NCBI GenBank assembly: GCA_026394095.1
Contig: JAPKYY010000532.1
Span: 1 to 5,231, forward strand
DNA from: Acidobacteriota bacterium
GTDB lineage: Bacteria > Acidobacteriota > Terriglobia > Bryobacterales > Bryobacteraceae
Reading direction: 5' to 3'
DNA length: 5,231 nucleotides
Of the stretch, positions 1 to 5,231 are shown in pieces. The translations under genes were made by a program, and so were the position numbers. Under the pieces are notes generated by a model. That model worked only from the letters and a program-made list of their open reading frames with translations, was not told the DNA's origin and did no database searches. Numbering within the stretch: position 1 is the stretch's first letter; every line of letters begins with the position of its first letter.

Positions 1-1002
1 AGTAGCGAAACCCCGAGCCCGCCGGCTCCAGTCCGGGTTCCAGTCCAGTTGATCCCGTACCTCACTGGCATGGGTCAAATAACTGGCCCGGTGCGACAGG
101 CTCGCCCGGTGCGCATCAGAATCGCGCACAATCGCATATCCGCAATCGTAGGGCACATTCAACCACTTATGCCCATCTGTCGCCCAGCTATCTGCCAGCT
201 CAAGCCCGGCAGCCAGCGGCCTGTATTGCGCACTTGCCTTGGCCCACAATCCAAATGCTCCGTCGATATGCACCCACGCGCCCTTAGCCTTCAGTGCTGG
301 AATCAACTCTTCGAACCGGTCAAAGACGCCCCGATTGATATCCCCCGCCTGCAAGACGACAATCGCCGGTCCCTCAACTGCATCGACAAGCTGCTCCGCT
401 GGCAAGCTATGCAGATTCTTCAAGCCCAGCCCCACCATCTTCACCGCCCGATGAATCGACCCGTGATGGATATCGGTAGCAAATACCCGAATCTTCGGCG
501 CACCAAATAGCCCATCTGCCTCTACATCCCAGCCAACATTTGCAAGCAACCGGTGCCGCGCCGCCATCATGCAAGTCACATGCGCCTTCTGGCATCCTGT
601 CACTACTGCAAAGCTCGATTCCTGCGGCAGCCCCAGCAAATCTTTGAGCCAGACTCCGCAAACCTCCTCAACTACCGATGCTGCCGGCCCCGTCGAATAC
701 ATCACCGCCGCCTGATCCCACGCCGCCGTCAGCCAATCCGCCCCCAGCGCTGCCGGAACACTCCCCCCAATTACCCAGCCAAAAAACCGGCCACCAGCGG
801 ACCCCAGGATTCCCCCCTCAGCCTGCCGCGCCAGCTCAGACACAACCAGCGAAGCATCCATCCCAATTTCAGGCAAAGGCAATACAAACCGCTCTCGTAA
901 CTCCTCAAGGCTGGCCTGAGCATTTACCGGCCCCTGATCGAGACTATCGAGATAGTCAACTGCAATCTTCTGCGCCACACCCAACACTTCGCGATAACTC
1001 AT
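1..1002 (-). CDS. PLP-dependent group II decarboxylase-like protein, N-terminal part (C-terminus outside window)
   Basis: Reading the minus strand from the ATG at 1002 gives 334 uninterrupted codons that leave the window at base 1. The protein starts MSYREVLGVAQKIAVDYLDS. Visible hallmarks of the fold-type I, glutamate/aromatic amino acid decarboxylase group (Pyridoxal_deC) are: a substrate-entry segment GGRFFGWVIGG (about 70-80); TGCQKAH at 135-141, where relatives bind the PLP phosphate; H180 in DIHHGSIHRA, the likely ring-stacking histidine; D248 in HIDGAFG, which contacts the pyridine nitrogen; and K279 in DGHKWLNVPYDCG, the Schiff-base lysine. All PLP-binding residues expected before the C-terminal domain are therefore present. 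The start is firm, because an in-frame TAA lies at 1009-1011, just upstream. No SD is seen. It lies 50 nt downstream of the esterase gene on the same strand, so co-transcription is plausible, but a -10-like GATAAT in the gap could give it its own promoter. The substrate cannot be told from sequence: amino acid decarboxylase is the default, and related proteins are often labelled aspartate aminotransferase family. The cytoplasmic location is inferred from the lack of a signal peptide. Confidence 0.9.
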   Translation of the reverse strand, partial: MSYREVLGVAQKIAVDYLDSLDQGPVNAQASLEELRERFVLPLPEIGMDASLVVSELARQAEGGILGSAGGRFFGWVIGGSVPAALGADWLTAAWDQAAVMYSTGPAASVVEEVCGVWLKDLLGLPQESSFAVVTGCQKAHVTCMMAARHRLLANVGWDVEADGLFGAPKIRVFATDIHHGSIHRAVKMVGLGLKNLHSLPAEQLVDAVEGPAIVVLQAGDINRGVFDRFEELIPALKAKGAWVHIDGAFGLWAKASAQYRPLAAGLELADSWATDGHKWLNVPYDCGYAIVRDSDAHRASLSHRASYLTHASEVRDQLDWNPDWSRRARGFAT

Positions 1003-1010
1003 GTCAGGTT

Positions 1011-1016
1011 ATTATC
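1011..1016 (-). promoter_or_regulatory. Candidate -10 element (GATAAT) just before the decarboxylase start
   Basis: On the minus strand GATAAT matches TATAAT at 5 of 6 positions and is separated from the ATG at 1002 by 8 nt. Counting the last T as -7 puts transcription start near 1004, a leader of about 2 nt. No convincing -35 hexamer is found 16-18 nt upstream, and no SD lies between it and the ATG. It may be a chance AT-rich hexamer, and the gene may instead be read only from the upstream esterase promoter. Confidence 0.3.
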
Positions 1017-1052
1017 GCTAAGAACCCGGCACTTTCCCCATCCGAATCTTGC

Positions 1053-2726
1053 TCAACGGGACTTTGCAAACAACGCAGAAATCGCATCGGCAAAGGTACC
1101 GCGCCAGTTAAAGTATTCGTGCCCGCCCTCCAACTCCTGATAGTGCACAGAATAGCCCTTCGCGCGAAGCACATCTCGAAAGTGTCGCGTCGATTCCAGA
1201 ATTGCTGCATTACCTGGATGGTTCGTATTGGCCTCAAAAGTTCCCGCATCAAGGTGAAACTCGATCGCAAGCCGCCGTCGGCTCACAATCTCATTTGCAG
1301 CCCAGTTCGGGGCAACACCCGGATCACGCTTGTAGCGATTGATGTCATCCACAAAGTAATCCACCGAAGGGTCATACCACAGCAGCGGTGATTGCGAGAT
1401 CACTTTGCCGAAAAGCTTTGGCTTATGCAATGCGGCGCAAACAGCCATCAATCCTGCGCGGCTTGATCCCCCAATGCCTCGATCTCTCTGTAATTGCGAA
1501 ATCCTGTATCGAGTCGCAATCAGTGGAATTAGCTCCTGCTCGAGAGCATCTGAGAAGACAGGATTACAACCCAGCTCTCGATATCGCAATTCAGTACTCA
1601 CATTCGGGATGAACACAGCCACCAAAGGACGAATCCTCCCCATAGCAATTAGTTGATCGAGAATACTCGGCGTCGGGACACTACTCGTATAGCGAGGCCC
1701 ATCCATAACCAGTAATACCGGATACTTCCCGCCGCTTTTCGCATACCCGGGTGGCAAATAGACTTGCAGCTTGCGCTGATTTGCCAGAATCTTACTCGAG
1801 AACTCGACAAGCTCCATGCTGCCGTGCGGGATCTCGGGCTTCTCCTTCTGGTAAGGTTGCTGTGCTGCCTTCGGAAGCTCCACCCCATGCGTTCCATCCA
1901 CAGGCAACTTGTTGAATGGATCCTCAACCCGATGCGCAATCGTAGACCATCGCGCTTCATCAATAGGCCGAAGCGACTGCGCAATCAGATAAAGCGAACT
2001 TGGCCCTGGGTTCTCAACCAGATCATAGGTAAAGCGCGCTCTTGAACCAACCAGAAACGTTCGATACCACAATCCTGAATTTCCCCATTGCTGCATCAGA
2101 CAGTTGCTGTAATCCGAGCGAACATGCGGATACCAGCGCACCAGCACGCCCTTCGTTGAAGCCGAGCCGCGGTACAGAAAGCTAACCAGGTGGTAATTGG
2201 GGTCAATCGCATATGGCTCAATCAGCGGGGTCCCGGTCTTCTCCACCTCTTGCCAGAATGCTGTGAGATCACCTCCTGCAAACAATGCTTCCAGCCTGGG
2301 GCTGCGATATCGCGGCTCGTTTGAAGCAAGATATCGATCCGCCGCATCGAGACTTTCCATCCAGCGAATTGCATACTCGCCCACGCTTCCAGGCGTTTGC
2401 GGCTCAATCACAATTTTGTAAGTGCCGGTTTCTGCAGCCAGAATTCCCACCCCAAACGGAATCCGTGGTGGCACTCCCAGCACAGGCTCTTTCTTTTCTC
2501 CGTTCGGATGAATAACCACCGCAGACACCGCCACTGACAATTGCTCGATCTCGATACCGACGTATTTTCCGGCCTCGATGTGCAATTGGTGGGTCATTGG
2601 CCCGCTTGAGGCAAAGGTGAACTTCATCCTTTTTCCCAGCTCGAGCTCCTCTCCAGATAGGCCTCCCGTACAACTTAGAAGAAGGGCCCAAAAGATAGAT
2701 AGCTTCGGTCTTGATAATCCAGGCAT
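1053..2726 (-). CDS. Secreted, probably lipid-anchored enterochelin-esterase-like hydrolase with N-terminal beta-domain
   Basis: The 557-residue protein starts at the ATG at 2726. The frame stays open to a TTG at 2771, but the ATG places a signal sequence exactly at the N-terminus: basic R6/K8, hydrophobic LSIFWALLL, then LLSC with C19, an acceptable lipobox. Residues about 25-125 form a beta-rich extracellular domain resembling prepeptidase-C-like domains (IEAGKYVGIEIEQ, ETGTYKIVIEP). Residues about 150-240 match the enterochelin esterase N-terminal domain (DLTAFWQEVEKTGTPLIE, LYRG, GLWYRTFLVG). Residues about 305-557 are the Fes/esterase-D alpha/beta hydrolase: YLPPGY, YPVLLVMDG, the nucleophile elbow IGGSSRAGL (S422), SQSPLLWYDP, HLDAGTFE (acid D493 or E498) and LEGGHEYFNW (H536). 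Fes itself is a shorter cytoplasmic enzyme that opens ferric-enterobactin. Here the export signal and extra domain suggest an envelope or extracellular ester hydrolase of unknown substrate. No TonB receptor or siderophore gene is nearby. The last Gly of GxSxG is Ala. It precedes the decarboxylase by 50 nt. Confidence 0.9.
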   Translation of the reverse strand: MPGLSRPKLSIFWALLLSCTGGLSGEELELGKRMKFTFASSGPMTHQLHIEAGKYVGIEIEQLSVAVSAVVIHPNGEKKEPVLGVPPRIPFGVGILAAETGTYKIVIEPQTPGSVGEYAIRWMESLDAADRYLASNEPRYRSPRLEALFAGGDLTAFWQEVEKTGTPLIEPYAIDPNYHLVSFLYRGSASTKGVLVRWYPHVRSDYSNCLMQQWGNSGLWYRTFLVGSRARFTYDLVENPGPSSLYLIAQSLRPIDEARWSTIAHRVEDPFNKLPVDGTHGVELPKAAQQPYQKEKPEIPHGSMELVEFSSKILANQRKLQVYLPPGYAKSGGKYPVLLVMDGPRYTSSVPTPSILDQLIAMGRIRPLVAVFIPNVSTELRYRELGCNPVFSDALEQELIPLIATRYRISQLQRDRGIGGSSRAGLMAVCAALHKPKLFGKVISQSPLLWYDPSVDYFVDDINRYKRDPGVAPNWAANEIVSRRRLAIEFHLDAGTFEANTNHPGNAAILESTRHFRDVLRAKGYSVHYQELEGGHEYFNWRGTFADAISALFAKSR

Positions 2727-2732
2727 GGCGCA

Positions 2733-2738
2733 ATCATA
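2733..2738 (-). promoter_or_regulatory. Candidate -10 element (TATGAT) abutting the esterase start
   Basis: Minus-strand TATGAT matches the -10 consensus at 5 of 6 positions and lies 6 nt before the ATG at 2726. With the last T at -7, +1 falls on the A of that ATG, giving a leaderless mRNA. The AAGGA further upstream is 18 nt from the ATG, too far to act as its SD; it would sit only 3 nt before an in-frame TTG at 2741, an alternative but poorer start. No -35 is visible at a 17-nt spacer. Confidence 0.35.
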
Positions 2739-2758
2739 CAACCATCCTTGCCAACTTA

Positions 2759-2803
2759 TGAGTAGCCGCAATAAAGCAACAACGAGCCATCCTGAGTAGA
2801 CGC
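2759..2803. repeat. Imperfect direct repeat pair TGAGTAG(C/A)CGC in the divergent intergenic region
   Basis: TGAGTAGCCGC (2759-2769) and TGAGTAGACGC (2793-2803) agree at 10 of 11 bases and start 34 bp apart, about three helical turns. Each is also preceded by CCATCC: directly abutting in the distal copy (2787-2792), and separated by 11 nt in the proximal copy (2742-2747). The pair lies in the 128-nt gap between the divergent esterase and Gly-rich genes. Same-face spacing would suit an operator for a dimeric regulator, but no regulator gene is adjacent and a chance pair is possible. Confidence 0.3.
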
Positions 2804-2839
2804 CGACTACGCAAACGCTCTAAGCTACACTTCAGAAAT

Positions 2840-2848
2840 GGAAAGGGG
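2840..2848 (+). promoter_or_regulatory. Ribosome binding site that fixes a TTG start
   Basis: The purine run GGAAAGGGG ends 6 nt before the TTG at 2855, a standard SD spacing. The next in-frame ATG (2897, residue 15) has no SD. The ATG at 2838 overlaps this site but is in another frame and reaches a stop after 15 codons. The TTG is therefore the best start for the downstream gene. Confidence 0.6.
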
Positions 2849-2854
2849 CCAAAA

Positions 2855-3592
2855 TTGCCTGAACAGATTCGAATTCGCTTTGTGAACTTCACCGGTATGG
2901 ATTACAGCTCGGCAAAGCCGATTCGGCGTCCTGGCGGGCGGCCGAATGGTTTTGGAGATGAGACCCTCCTGAAAAATGGCATTCGCGCACTCGCCGCTGC
3001 TGGCAATACTACCGGCCGGGGTCTGCAACGCGGTGTAGACCTCGTCGATGGCGGAGCAACCATGACGCTCTCGGGCGCGATTCCTGGCACGCGCATGCCC
3101 TCCTCAGCCCAGTACACCATCGCCGAAGGTGTAAGTGTTGGGGGAGGCGCTGGCCTTGCCTATTCCCTGGGAGCCGGGGTTTATATCTGGTCAAAGAATC
3201 CGGGCTTTGAAGTCGGCTTGTATGGAAGTATTTCGATTGGTTTCGTCACCAATATTGGTGCTGGCATTGGCGTTCAGTATGCCTATCTATTCGGGCCAGC
3301 CCCCTCGGTGCTTGCCGGCGATTCAATCACCGTACAGGTTAGTGCCGATATCGGCGTCGCCAGTGTCGGGGCCTTCCTGATCCTATCCGCCCCTCCCGCT
3401 GGTCTGCCAACTCCTTCACTCAGTTCACCCGTTTCAATCGCTTCCTGGCAAGCTGCCCTCACCACCATGACTTCCTACACCCCCACCGTGATTGGTGTGG
3501 GCTTTTCAGCCTCTCTTGGGGTCAGCGTTTTGCCGATTGACATCTCGGTAATGCCTGGCCGCACCTGGACAGTGCCCGTGGTCTCGCGTTGA
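2855..3592 (+). CDS. Gly/Ala-rich hypothetical protein, predicted beta-rich
   Basis: This 245-residue protein is not recognised as a known family. Residues about 1-60 are basic and polar (RIRFVNFTG, KPIRRPGGRPNGFGDET). From about residue 90 to the end it is dominated by Gly, Ala, Ser and beta-branched residues in alternating small/hydrophobic patterns: GVSVGGGAGLAYSLGAGVYIW, then GSISIGF, GAGIGVQYAYLF, ITVQVSADIGVASVGAFLIL, and near the end TVIGVGFSASLGVSVLPIDI. About 37 residues (15%) are Gly. It contains no Cys and no His and only three Lys. The alternation reads as antiparallel beta-strands (barrel or sheet) rather than helices, though Gly-rich membrane segments cannot be excluded. No N-terminal signal peptide is seen. 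Start choice rests on the SD before the TTG. It is divergent from the esterase and convergent with the PGBD gene, so it is probably transcribed alone. A surface, pore-forming or structural role would be a guess; the function is unknown. Confidence 0.75.
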   Translation: MPEQIRIRFVNFTGMDYSSAKPIRRPGGRPNGFGDETLLKNGIRALAAAGNTTGRGLQRGVDLVDGGATMTLSGAIPGTRMPSSAQYTIAEGVSVGGGAGLAYSLGAGVYIWSKNPGFEVGLYGSISIGFVTNIGAGIGVQYAYLFGPAPSVLAGDSITVQVSADIGVASVGAFLILSAPPAGLPTPSLSSPVSIASWQAALTTMTSYTPTVIGVGFSASLGVSVLPIDISVMPGRTWTVPVVSR

Positions 3593-3740
3593 GCTTACTC
3601 ACCAGGAAAAAGCGTTTTCCAGCCTGCGAGCATCTCATTGATTTCGGTTGCAGATCTAGCAGTTTAAGAGTGCCTTCCAAGATGCTGAACTCTGCAACGC
3701 CTGGTCCAGAATGGCCTGGTCTCTTGTATTGTGTCCAGAA
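3593..3740. other. Convergent intergenic region with a short hairpin and small direct repeats
   Basis: This is the 148-nt gap between two convergent genes. A perfect 6-bp hairpin, GGAAAA-AGCG-TTTTCC, spans 3605-3620, beginning 13 nt after the stop of the Gly-rich gene. It lacks a following T-run on the plus strand, so it is a weak terminator candidate at best. Two small direct repeats follow: GCCTGGTC at 3699-3706 and 3714-3721, and GTCCAGAAT at 3704-3712 and 3733-3741. The last touches the stop codon of the PGBD gene. No small gene is supported here. Confidence 0.35.
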
Positions 3741-4415
3741 TCAGGAGTTGGGCTCTGGGTGCTTGTGCTTGATGGGGTAAAGCCTCTCAAAACCGTCTTC
3801 GTAAAACTCCATCAAGGCGATGGGCTCGCCTTTGAAGTTCAAAACCACATGGCTCTCGATAATGAATCCGTGATACGCCACGCCGTCGTCGATGATCGCC
3901 CCTTTCACCAGAATGGTTTCTGTAGTCCCGTCCGAATAGGTGTTTCGAATCTCCCAGCCTTCAGCTGTGTAGTGCCGCCAGGAACTCACCACCTTACGCA
4001 CTGCCGGGTTATAGGGATTGGGGCGCGGAACCTTGTTGAGCGGAATCACAACGGGGATCTTTGCATAAGCATCAGGATCTTTCTTGCGCAGCGCCCGATT
4101 CAGCGCCAGCATCGTATAAACAGTCTTTGAAACAGTCGAGATCTCTGCAAAGGCACGGTCGATCCTTGCGTCTACCAGCACGTTGATGCCTGAAGCCTTC
4201 GAATCCTGCTGGAAACGGCGGATCCAGGAAATGGTGTTCGGCCCGATCCAGCCGTCCACAACCAGTGCAGCGGCTTCGCTGCCATATAGGCTGCGAAGCA
4301 TGTACTGCACGAGCTTTACATCGCCAGACGCATTCACCCCACTTAAGCCAACCGCCTGCTCGACGTTGTAGAACTTGCCGTTGTTGGGCGCTGGCCCGTT
4401 GTGTTGGTATGCCAT
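3741..4415 (-). CDS. Peptidoglycan-binding-domain (PGBD-like) protein of unknown role
   Basis: The 224-residue protein starts at the ATG at 4415 (MAYQHNGPAPNNGKFYNV). The frame is open back to a TTG at 4544, but that extension crosses the divergent gene's start, has promoter-like sequence, and lacks a convincing SD. A GGGAGA at 4427-4432 lies 11 nt before the ATG, slightly long but usable. Residues about 18-90 resemble a PGBD-1 repeat: GVNASGDVKLVQYMLRSLYG, VVDGWIGPN-TISWIRRFQQ, then VDARIDRAFAEIS. The family normally binds cell-wall glycan or peptide and is usually attached to a hydrolase. Here the middle (about 95-140, TVYTMLALNRALRKKDPDAY and a Pro-rich IPLNKVPRPNPYNP) and the C-terminal 85 residues (EGWEIRNTYSDGTTETILVKG, then HVVLNFKGEPIALMEFYEDGFERLYPIKHKHP, beta-rich) contain no catalytic motif I recognise. 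There is no signal peptide, so wall binding would need non-Sec export or the domain serves another purpose. The gene is divergent from the sigma-like gene across 110 nt. Confidence 0.8.
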   Translation of the reverse strand: MAYQHNGPAPNNGKFYNVEQAVGLSGVNASGDVKLVQYMLRSLYGSEAAALVVDGWIGPNTISWIRRFQQDSKASGINVLVDARIDRAFAEISTVSKTVYTMLALNRALRKKDPDAYAKIPVVIPLNKVPRPNPYNPAVRKVVSSWRHYTAEGWEIRNTYSDGTTETILVKGAIIDDGVAYHGFIIESHVVLNFKGEPIALMEFYEDGFERLYPIKHKHPEPNS

Positions 4416-4525
4416 TGAAACATCAATCTCCCGAATCTCTTGATTAATGGCTATGACGGCGAAGCGGAGCGCATATTGCCACGCTCTCTCGGGGAATCTT
4501 TTGTCAAGCCGATATACTTTGAGGG
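4416..4525. promoter_or_regulatory. 110-nt divergent promoter region with a -10-like TATACT at 4513-4518
   Basis: This gap must hold the starts of both the PGBD gene (leftward) and the sigma-like gene (rightward). Plus-strand TATACT (5 of 6 to consensus) lies 7 nt before the ATG at 4526 and would place +1 at 4525, a leaderless transcript. No -35 is visible at a 17-nt spacer, and the nearby TTGTCA at 4501-4506 is only 6 nt away. On the minus strand a perfect TTGACA occurs at 4507-4502, but no -10 follows at 16-18 nt. Control elements of the two genes therefore lie close together or overlap. Confidence 0.4.
4427..4432 (-). promoter_or_regulatory. Possible SD for the PGBD gene
   Basis: Minus-strand GGGAGA lies 11 nt before the ATG at 4415. 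The spacing is longer than the usual 5-9 nt, but it is the only purine-rich site near the start that fits the conserved-looking MAYQHNGP N-terminus. An out-of-frame ATG sits 2 nt after it and would not produce the PGBD protein. Confidence 0.35.
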
Positions 4526-5231
4526 ATGCAGGCTTCGGGGCCAACGGGTTGTGAGGAACTGGTCCTCAATTTCATCAATGCACCCAGTGCTGCCGAAGCG
4601 GGCGAGCTGCTCTCCCATCTGGCAAATACGCACCTATGCCCGCTGGTAGAAGCAGTGCTTCGCGCAAGGCTGGCGCGATTCCCGCGCTTTCAACAGGAAA
4701 CTGGTGATATTGCGGCTGAGGCAATGGTAAAAATCCTGTCCCGGTTGCAACAGTGGAGAGCCGGTACGGCAGAGCCCATTGCAGACTTGAACGCATATGC
4801 TGCAATTACAATCAGGCGTGCCTGCGACCAGTTGTTTCGGCATCACTTCCCCAACCGGCATCGACTCAAAAACCGCATCCGCTACGTCCTGAAGCCAGAA
4901 CGCGGCTATGCGGTTTGGACTGCCCCGAACCATGAGATCTGCTGTGGACTTCGCAGCTGGGAAGGGAGTCGCGCCGCTCAGCCAGCAGAGCTGGGCGTCA
5001 GCCCATTTTTGCCGCTCCAAGATATCATTGCTACCTTTTTCCAGACCATCGGCCAGCCAGTGGAACTGGATCATCTGGTGGACTTAATCGCAGCCGCTAC
5101 TGGAGTTTCCGATCTGCCTTGCGACCTCGAGACGCTGATCCTCCAAAGCCCTTCGCCCGCTGAGCCACCGGCGGATTCTGACGGCAACTGGGCTGCCTGG
5201 GCCTCCAGGCTTTGGGCGGAAGTCTCGCAAC
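4526..5231 (+). CDS. Sigma-70-family-like RNA polymerase sigma factor, N-terminal part (C-terminus outside window)
   Basis: From the ATG at 4526 the frame is open for 235 codons to the window end. The start is constrained by an in-frame TGA at 4520-4522. The GAGGG before the ATG abuts it, too close to work as an SD. Residues about 40-120 look like sigma region 2: LVEAVLRARLARFPRFQQE, DIAAEAMVKILSRLQQWRAG, DLNAYAAITIRRACDQLFR, ending in the basic RHRLKNRIRYVL. After this come an aromatic ERGYAVWTAPNHEICCGLRSW segment (about 125-145) and an acidic, hydrophobic stretch (about 160-235, LQDIIATFFQTIG, LDHLVDLIAAATGV). I associate this arrangement from memory with atypical acidobacterial proteins annotated as sigma-70 family; no alignment was run. 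Such a protein would bind core RNA polymerase and direct promoter choice in the cytoplasm. Regions 2.4 and 4, which would confirm DNA recognition, are unclear or beyond the edge. The divergent PGBD neighbour may or may not be a target. The reading frame is much surer than the name. Confidence 0.7.
   Translation, partial: MQASGPTGCEELVLNFINAPSAAEAGELLSHLANTHLCPLVEAVLRARLARFPRFQQETGDIAAEAMVKILSRLQQWRAGTAEPIADLNAYAAITIRRACDQLFRHHFPNRHRLKNRIRYVLKPERGYAVWTAPNHEICCGLRSWEGSRAAQPAELGVSPFLPLQDIIATFFQTIGQPVELDHLVDLIAAATGVSDLPCDLETLILQSPSPAEPPADSDGNWAAWASRLWAEVSQ

Noticed and set aside
49..510. Plus-strand open frame of 153 codons
   Set aside because: It is antisense to the decarboxylase, whose minus-strand frame carries all PLP-binding motifs; this frame is Pro/Arg-rich with no domain.
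678..1391. Plus-strand open frame of 237 codons rich in Pro, Ser and Thr
   Set aside because: It spans the decarboxylase N-terminus, the gap and the esterase C-terminus in antisense; its composition is that of a reverse-strand shadow.
2826..2831. TACACT as -10 of the Gly-rich gene
   Set aside because: Only 4 of 6 matches and no -35 at the right spacing, so the promoter of this gene is left unassigned.
2838..2885. Short upstream reading frame starting at the ATG at 2838 (15 codons)
   Set aside because: It overlaps the SD of the Gly-rich gene and has no SD of its own; translation is unsupported.
3605..3620. Hairpin as an intrinsic terminator
   Set aside because: The stem is short and AT-rich with no T-run after it, so it does not meet the usual criteria; it is kept only as a note in the intergenic entry.
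4502..4507. Perfect minus-strand TTGACA as -35 of the PGBD gene
   Set aside because: No -10-like hexamer follows at 16-18 nt; the nearest, CAATAT, is 23 nt away.
4416..4544. N-terminal 43-residue extension of the PGBD protein from the TTG at 4544
   Set aside because: It overlaps the divergent gene's start and promoter region, and the ATG at 4415 gives a clean MAYQHNGP N-terminus.
4634..5074. Minus-strand open frame of 146 codons
   Set aside because: It is antisense to the sigma-like gene, whose plus frame is longer, starts with a constrained ATG and shows region-2-like sequence.

Overview
The window looks like chromosomal DNA of a GC-rich, non-enteric bacterium, most likely an Acidobacteriota (Solibacter/Bryobacter or Terriglobia type). 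That is inferred from protein style alone: a Fes-type esterase with an acidobacterial-looking extracellular beta-domain in front, an atypical sigma-70-like protein with an 'RHRLKNRIRYVL' block, and a small peptidoglycan-binding-domain (PGBD) protein beginning 'MAYQHNGPAPNNGK'. No rRNA, tRNA, CRISPR array, transposase or phage module is visible. Both ends cut through genes.

Layout. (1) 1-1002, minus: N-terminal 334 residues of a group II PLP-dependent decarboxylase/aminotransferase-like protein, running off the left edge. (2) 1053-2726, minus: complete 557-residue secreted enterochelin-esterase-like hydrolase with a candidate lipoprotein signal. It lies 50 nt upstream of the decarboxylase on the same strand, so the two may form an operon transcribed right to left. 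(3) 2727-2854: divergent intergenic region with an imperfect direct repeat. (4) 2855-3592, plus: 245-residue Gly/Ala-rich hypothetical protein with a TTG start and a clear Shine-Dalgarno (SD) sequence. (5) 3593-3740: short convergent intergenic region. (6) 3741-4415, minus: 224-residue PGBD protein. (7) 4416-4525: 110-nt divergent promoter region. (8) 4526-5231, plus: N-terminal 235 residues of a sigma-70-family-like protein, running off the right edge.

The two edge genes are real open frames supported by recognisable motifs, although neither has a stop codon inside the window.

No single defence, secretion or biosynthetic system emerges. Three points merit follow-up. First, three of the five genes (decarboxylase, esterase, sigma-like) lack a usable SD but have a -10-like hexamer 6-8 nt before the ATG, which is the geometry of leaderless mRNAs. 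Second, the Gly-rich protein of unknown family contains no Cys or His. Third, the esterase has a non-canonical nucleophile elbow (G-S-S-R-A). Functional links between the genes beyond the possible esterase-decarboxylase operon are not established.
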